Assembly (NCBI RefSeq): GCF_030813595.1
Contig: NZ_JAUSUH010000008.1
Span: 171,028 to 235,027 of the forward strand
Direction: 5' to 3'
Length of the DNA stretch: 64,000 bases
Source of the DNA: Ancylobacter vacuolatus
GTDB taxonomy: Bacteria; Pseudomonadota; Alphaproteobacteria; Rhizobiales; Xanthobacteraceae
Shown here: piece by piece, positions 60,498-64,000 of the stretch
Numbering within the stretch: position 1 is the stretch's first letter
How the letters are laid out: the number at the start of each line of letters is the position of its first letter
The notes under the pieces: model-generated
What the model was told of the DNA's origin: nothing
Database searches by the model: none
Seen by the model: the letters and a program-made list of their open reading frames with translations, nothing else
Program-made: the position numbers and the translations under genes

Positions 60498-61340
60498 ATG
60501 CCGAGCGCCCTTTCCCCCAGCGCCTTCACCGCCCGCGCCCCCGACCTTGCCGCCTATCGCCTCGCGGCCGAGCCCTATTACCGGCCGGTGGGCGACGAGA
60601 TCGCCGTGTTCGAGGCGGCGTGGCGCCACCGCCTGCCGGTGATGCTGAAGGGCCCGACCGGCTGCGGCAAGACCCGCTTTGTCGAGCACATGGCGTGGCG
60701 GCTGGGGCGCCCGCTGATTACGGTGGCGGCGCATGAGGACATGACCGCCGCCGATCTCGCCGGCCGCTTCCTGCTCACCCCGGAAGGCACGGTGTGGCAG
60801 GATGGCCCGCTGACCCAGGCGGTGCGCCATGGCGCGCTCTGCTATCTCGACGAGATCGTCGAGGCCCGGCAGGACACCACCGTCGTCATCCATCCGCTCA
60901 CCGATGCGCGGCGCCTGCTGCCGCTGGAAAAGCGCAACGAGCAGGTCGCCGCCCATGCCGATTTCCAGCTCGTCATCTCCTACAACCCCGGCTACCAGAG
61001 CGCGGTGAAGGACCTGAAGGAATCCACCAAGCAGCGCTTCATCGCCATCGCCTTCGACTATCCCGCCCCGGAACTGGAGGCCGAGATCGTGATGCGCGAG
61101 GCGGGGGCCGATGCCGCGCTCGCCAGCATCCTGGTCGCCATTGCCACGTGCTCGCGAAACCTGCGCGGGCAGGGGCTGGATGAGGGCGCTTCCACCCGCA
61201 TGCTCATCCATGCCGGCCGGCTGGCGGCGGGCGGCGTCTCGCTGGCGGCGGCGGTGCAGGCGGCCATCGTGCTGCCGATCACCGACGATGCCGAAATGCG
61301 CCGGGCTCTTGGTGCGGCCATTGCCGCCTGCCTGCCATGA
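60498..61340 (+). CDS. cbbQ: MoxR-type AAA+ ATPase, CbbQ/NorQ family
   Basis: 280 residues. Walker [16 protein letters not shown] (~51), [15 protein letters not shown], Walker [15 protein letters not shown], sensor 1 [11 protein letters not shown] and the CbbQ/NirQ/NorQ-type [12 protein letters not shown]. The ATG at 60498 has GGAG 8 nt upstream. CbbQ with CbbO remodels inhibited Rubisco; NorQ does a similar job for nitric oxide reductase. No Rubisco or nor genes are adjacent here, so the client is unproven. ATGA overlap with the next gene. Confidence 0.88.
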   Translation: MPSALSPSAFTARAPDLAAYRLAAEPYYRPVGDEIAVFEAAWRHRLPVMLKGPTGCGKTRFVEHMAWRLGRPLITVAAHEDMTAADLAGRFLLTPEGTVWQDGPLTQAVRHGALCYLDEIVEARQDTTVVIHPLTDARRLLPLEKRNEQVAAHADFQLVISYNPGYQSAVKDLKESTKQRFIAIAFDYPAPELEAEIVMREAGADAALASILVAIATCSRNLRGQGLDEGASTRMLIHAGRLAAGGVSLAAAVQAAIVLPITDDAEMRRALGAAIAACLP

Positions 61341-63634
61341 CGGCGCTCATCCACCGCGCGGCGCCGGTTCGAGACGCCCCCGCCCTCGCCCGCCTCGCCG
61401 GGTTGATGGCGGCGCGCGAGACCCTTGCCGCCGGCTTCGCGCAGACGCGGCAGCAGCTGGCGCGGCGCCATGGCGCGGCTTCACTTGAGCCTTGGGCGCA
61501 GGGCGCGCTGGCGCTGGTCGAGGTGAATGCCGGCCCTGGCGCGCTGCTCGCCTTCTGGCGCGCCAGCGTGGAGCTCTCCGCCCAGCTCTCCCCGGCGGCG
61601 CTCGGCGAGACGGGGCTGGCCGCCGCCACGCTGTGCCGCGAGGCCGGCGGGCGGGCCACCCGTGCCGCGCTCGACGGCTTTGTCGCGATCGCCCCGCGCC
61701 TTGCCGGGGAGGGCGAGCGCGCCCTGTGGTGGCGGGCGCTGCTCGCCCTGGCGCAGGCCGCGCCGGATTGCGTGGAGCTAGTGGCGGCGCGGGCGCACCG
61801 TCTGGTGCTGCCGGGCCATGTGGCTGATTTCGAGGGCTTTGTCGCCGCCGGGCTGAAGGCGGCGGGGCGCGACGGGGCCCGCCGGCGCGCCTTTTTTGCG
61901 CTGGAGGACAAACTGGCGCTGGCCCTTCTGGCGCGCATCGGCGCCGGGCCGGGCTTTGCCGAGCTGGAGCCCGAGCTGCGCCGGGTGCTCGCCGCCCTGT
62001 GGGGCACGGCGCCGCAACTCCAGCCGCTGCCGCCCGCCGACCCGGAGACGCCCCGCCGCGTCAACATCGCCGGCCCGGTGCTTCGCCTGCCGGAGGTCTT
62101 TCCCGGCGTGGAAGGGGAAGCGGCGCGCCGGCTCTATCTCGCCGCCGCGCTGCATGCGGGGGCGCATCTCCACTTTGGCAATCCGCGCTTTCCGGTGCGC
62201 AAATTCCGGCCGGTACAGATCGCGCTGGCCGGGCTGATCGAGGATGCGCGCATCGAGGCGCTGGCGATGGGGCGCTATCCCGGCCTGCGCCGGCTGTGGG
62301 CGCCGTATCATGTCGCGACGCCCGAGGACGGGCCGACACTCGCCGCGTTGCAGGCCCGGCTGGCGCGCGGGATGTTCGATCCCGGCTACAGCGACCCGGA
62401 CGCGCTGGTCGGCAAGGCGCAGGCACTGTTCGCTGCGGCAAGCGGGCGCCTCAACGATCCCGCGGTCAGCCTCGATATCGGCACCCGGCTGGCCAACGAT
62501 ATCGGCCAGCGGCGCCTGCGCTTCCACGCGCGCGGCCATGTGGTGGAGCCGGCCTATCGCGATGACGGGCTCGGCCTGTGGGACTTTTCCGACATCGACC
62601 CGGAGGTGTCGGACGAGGTGCAGTTGATGGTCGAGGCCGCCCGCTTGGATCGCCGCGAGGGCGCGGACGGCCCGCCCGACGCGGAGCCTTCCCACGCGCC
62701 GGCCGGCCGCGCCCGCCCGACGCCTGCCGGTGAGACCGGCGCCGTCATCGCCACCTATCCCGAATGGGACGCGCTGGCCGGCATCGAGCGGGCGGACTGG
62801 ACCAGCGTGCGTGCGATGCTCCCCGCACCGGGCGACACGCGCCCGCTTCTTCGCGCGCTGGAGGCGGCCGCACCCGCCCGCCAGCGCATCGCCCGGCTGG
62901 TGAAAGCCTCAAAAGTCGGCCGTGCCGCCCGGCTGAAGCGGCAATGGGAAGGGCACGACCTCGACCTCGACGCCGTCATCGACGCCGCCATCGCCCGGCG
63001 CGCCGGCGAGATGCCGGATATGCGGGTGTTCCGCGCCACCGCGCTGTTGCAGCGCGACCTTGCCGTGCTGGTGCTGGTCGACATGTCGCAGTCGACGCGG
63101 GAAAGGCTGGCCGACGGGGCGAGCGTGCTCGATGTGGAAAAGTGCGCCGTGGCGATGCTGGCCGAGGCCTTGGCGGCGCTGGGCGATGCTTTCGCCCTGT
63201 TCGCCTTCGCCTCCAATGGCCGCGACGATGTCAGGCTGTGCGAGGTGAAGGGTTTTGCCGCGCCCTATGATGCGGCGGCGCTGGCCCGGCTCGCCGGGCT
63301 CACCCCCGGCCTGTCGACCCGGCTCGGGGCGGGGCTGCGCCATGCCGGGGCGGAGATCGCGAGCGTGCGCGCCTTCCGCAAGCTCATCCTCGTGCTCACC
63401 GATGGCGAGCCCTCCGACATCGACACGCCGGCACAGGACCTCGTGCAGGATGCCCGTCGCGTGGTGCTGCAACTGCGGGCGCAGGGCATCGACACCTTCG
63501 GCGTCACCCTCGATCCTGCCGGGGTCGGCTGCGGGCCGGCCATTTTCGGCAAGGCCAATGCCATGCCGGTGCGCCGGATCGAGGATCTGCCGGAGCGGCT
63601 GTCGGAGCTGTATTTCCGGCTTGCGCGGCGGTGA
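61337..63634 (+). CDS. cbbO: CbbO/NorD-family protein with VWA domain
   Basis: 765 residues. N-terminal region helical; the C-terminal ~190 residues are a von Willebrand A domain with MIDAS DMSQST (~582), the conserved Thr in [12 protein letters not shown], and LTDGEPSD. Length and architecture fit CbbO, the adaptor of the CbbQO Rubisco activase, where the VWA part contacts the client. NorD is the alternative. Overlaps cbbQ by 4 nt. Confidence 0.87.
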   Translation: MTALIHRAAPVRDAPALARLAGLMAARETLAAGFAQTRQQLARRHGAASLEPWAQGALALVEVNAGPGALLAFWRASVELSAQLSPAALGETGLAAATLCREAGGRATRAALDGFVAIAPRLAGEGERALWWRALLALAQAAPDCVELVAARAHRLVLPGHVADFEGFVAAGLKAAGRDGARRRAFFALEDKLALALLARIGAGPGFAELEPELRRVLAALWGTAPQLQPLPPADPETPRRVNIAGPVLRLPEVFPGVEGEAARRLYLAAALHAGAHLHFGNPRFPVRKFRPVQIALAGLIEDARIEALAMGRYPGLRRLWAPYHVATPEDGPTLAALQARLARGMFDPGYSDPDALVGKAQALFAAASGRLNDPAVSLDIGTRLANDIGQRRLRFHARGHVVEPAYRDDGLGLWDFSDIDPEVSDEVQLMVEAARLDRREGADGPPDAEPSHAPAGRARPTPAGETGAVIATYPEWDALAGIERADWTSVRAMLPAPGDTRPLLRALEAAAPARQRIARLVKASKVGRAARLKRQWEGHDLDLDAVIDAAIARRAGEMPDMRVFRATALLQRDLAVLVLVDMSQSTRERLADGASVLDVEKCAVAMLAEALAALGDAFALFAFASNGRDDVRLCEVKGFAAPYDAAALARLAGLTPGLSTRLGAGLRHAGAEIASVRAFRKLILVLTDGEPSDIDTPAQDLVQDARRVVLQLRAQGIDTFGVTLDPAGVGCGPAIFGKANAMPVRRIEDLPERLSELYFRLARR

Positions 63635-63959
63635 AGGGTGAGGCCGTCACACGCCGTCATGCCCGGCCTTAGGCCGGGCATCCACGGCTTGCCTGCGCAT
63701 GCCGGGCCGAAGAGGTGGATGGCCGGGACACGCCCGGCCGTGACGTCATTTTCCCCGCGTCGTCCTCCCGGACGCCCGGAGGGTGATCCGGGAGGACGTT
63801 CTGGGCAACGCTGGCCGAGGGCTGACCAGTGAGTGCAGTGAGGTGGACGATCCGGCCGATGCGGCCAAAGCGTCCAGCCTCCCCGCTTGCCCCTCCCGCA
63901 CCCTTCTTCCCCACGTCCTTGCTGATCGCGAAAGCCGGGCAACTTTCGCGGCAAAGGCG
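63635..63959. repeat. Intergenic region with three GC hairpins
   Basis: 325 bp without a supportable gene. Three hairpins are visible: ATGCCCGGCC/GGCCGGGCAT (63659-63668/63672-63681, loop TTA), GGCCGGG/CCCGGCC (63721-63727/63733-63739) and CGTCCTCCCGGA/TCCGGGAGGACG (63761-63772/63787-63798). They look like dispersed palindromic repeats; the first could terminate the cbbQO transcript. Confidence 0.65.
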
Positions 63960-64000
63960 TCAGTGGTTGAGGTTCTTCACAATGTCCTCGACCATCTTCT
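63960..64000 (-). CDS. C-terminal end of an unidentified gene entering from the right
   Basis: On the minus strand the last 13 codons read KMVEDIVKNLNH followed by a TGA at 63962-63960. Codon choice fits real coding sequence, and the location just after the hairpin region is sensible. Too little is visible to name the product. Confidence 0.4.
   Translation of the reverse strand, partial: KMVEDIVKNLNH

Overview
The window is GC-rich, densely packed bacterial chromosomal DNA with ATGA/GTGA start-stop overlaps at many junctions. The gene families point to an alphaproteobacterium of the Hyphomicrobiales, perhaps Xanthobacteraceae: a TRAP transporter, a Wzc-type tyrosine autokinase exopolysaccharide locus, a CbbQ/CbbO pair, a phosphoketolase, PPK2 and DUF3141. 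The taxonomic call is inference. No rRNA, tRNA, CRISPR array, transposase or phage gene was recognised.

Left part (1-12.9 kb). A minus-strand operon encodes a TRAP transporter (dctQ, dctM, dctP) and two FAD oxidoreductases, one of them GlpA-like with a [2Fe-2S] domain. It is divergent from a DeoR-family repressor, and the 520-bp gap between them carries repeated TGCCCGTTCGG-type sites. Next come a DUF3141 hydrolase with a PhaC-like Cys-Asp-His triad, an enoyl-ACP reductase (FabI), an HlyD-type membrane-fusion protein with a small membrane partner, an unknown 165-aa protein and polyphosphate kinase 2.

Central part (13.0-43.3 kb). This is a large cell-surface polysaccharide locus. A minus-strand block (13.0-19.5 kb) holds a PHP tyrosine phosphatase, a Wza-like export lipoprotein, a Wzc-like BY-kinase with a (Tyr-Gly)n tail, a J-domain protein and an unknown membrane-anchored protein. 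To its right are a small FecR-like secreted protein, a Wzy/ligase-type membrane protein, and a module resembling UDP-QuiNAc synthesis and QuiNAc-1-P priming (sugar transferase, reductase, WbpM-like 4,6-dehydratase). A PglK-like ABC flippase and a GT4 glycosyltransferase follow. A translationally coupled six-gene minus-strand operon (29.07-34.51 kb) encodes pseC, pseF, pseG, pseH and pseI plus a GT52-like sialyltransferase-family protein, that is, CMP-pseudaminic acid synthesis plus its probable transferase. A plus-strand run (34.8-42.2 kb) encodes a second Wzy-like protein, two GT4 enzymes and the three UDP-L-FucNAc enzymes (capE, capF, capG). A UDP-glucuronate 4-epimerase closes the locus. 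The inferred glycan is acidic, probably QuiNAc-primed, and contains L-FucNAc, pseudaminic acid and possibly GalA. No separate pseB is present; CapE makes the same 4-keto intermediate and may feed both pathways.

Right part (43.4-64 kb). A transketolase/2-oxoacid-dehydrogenase-E1-like gene is divergent from an Lrp-type regulator. An island of three methyltransferases (46.6-50.1 kb) is interspersed with decayed partial copies of both flanking genes, DUF72 and the transketolase-like gene. Then come DUF72, phosphoketolase, a Zn-alcohol dehydrogenase, a YhiI-RbbA-YhhJ-like exporter, a flavin reductase, an orphan CbbQ/CbbO pair without Rubisco genes in view, and hairpin-rich intergenic repeats near the right edge.
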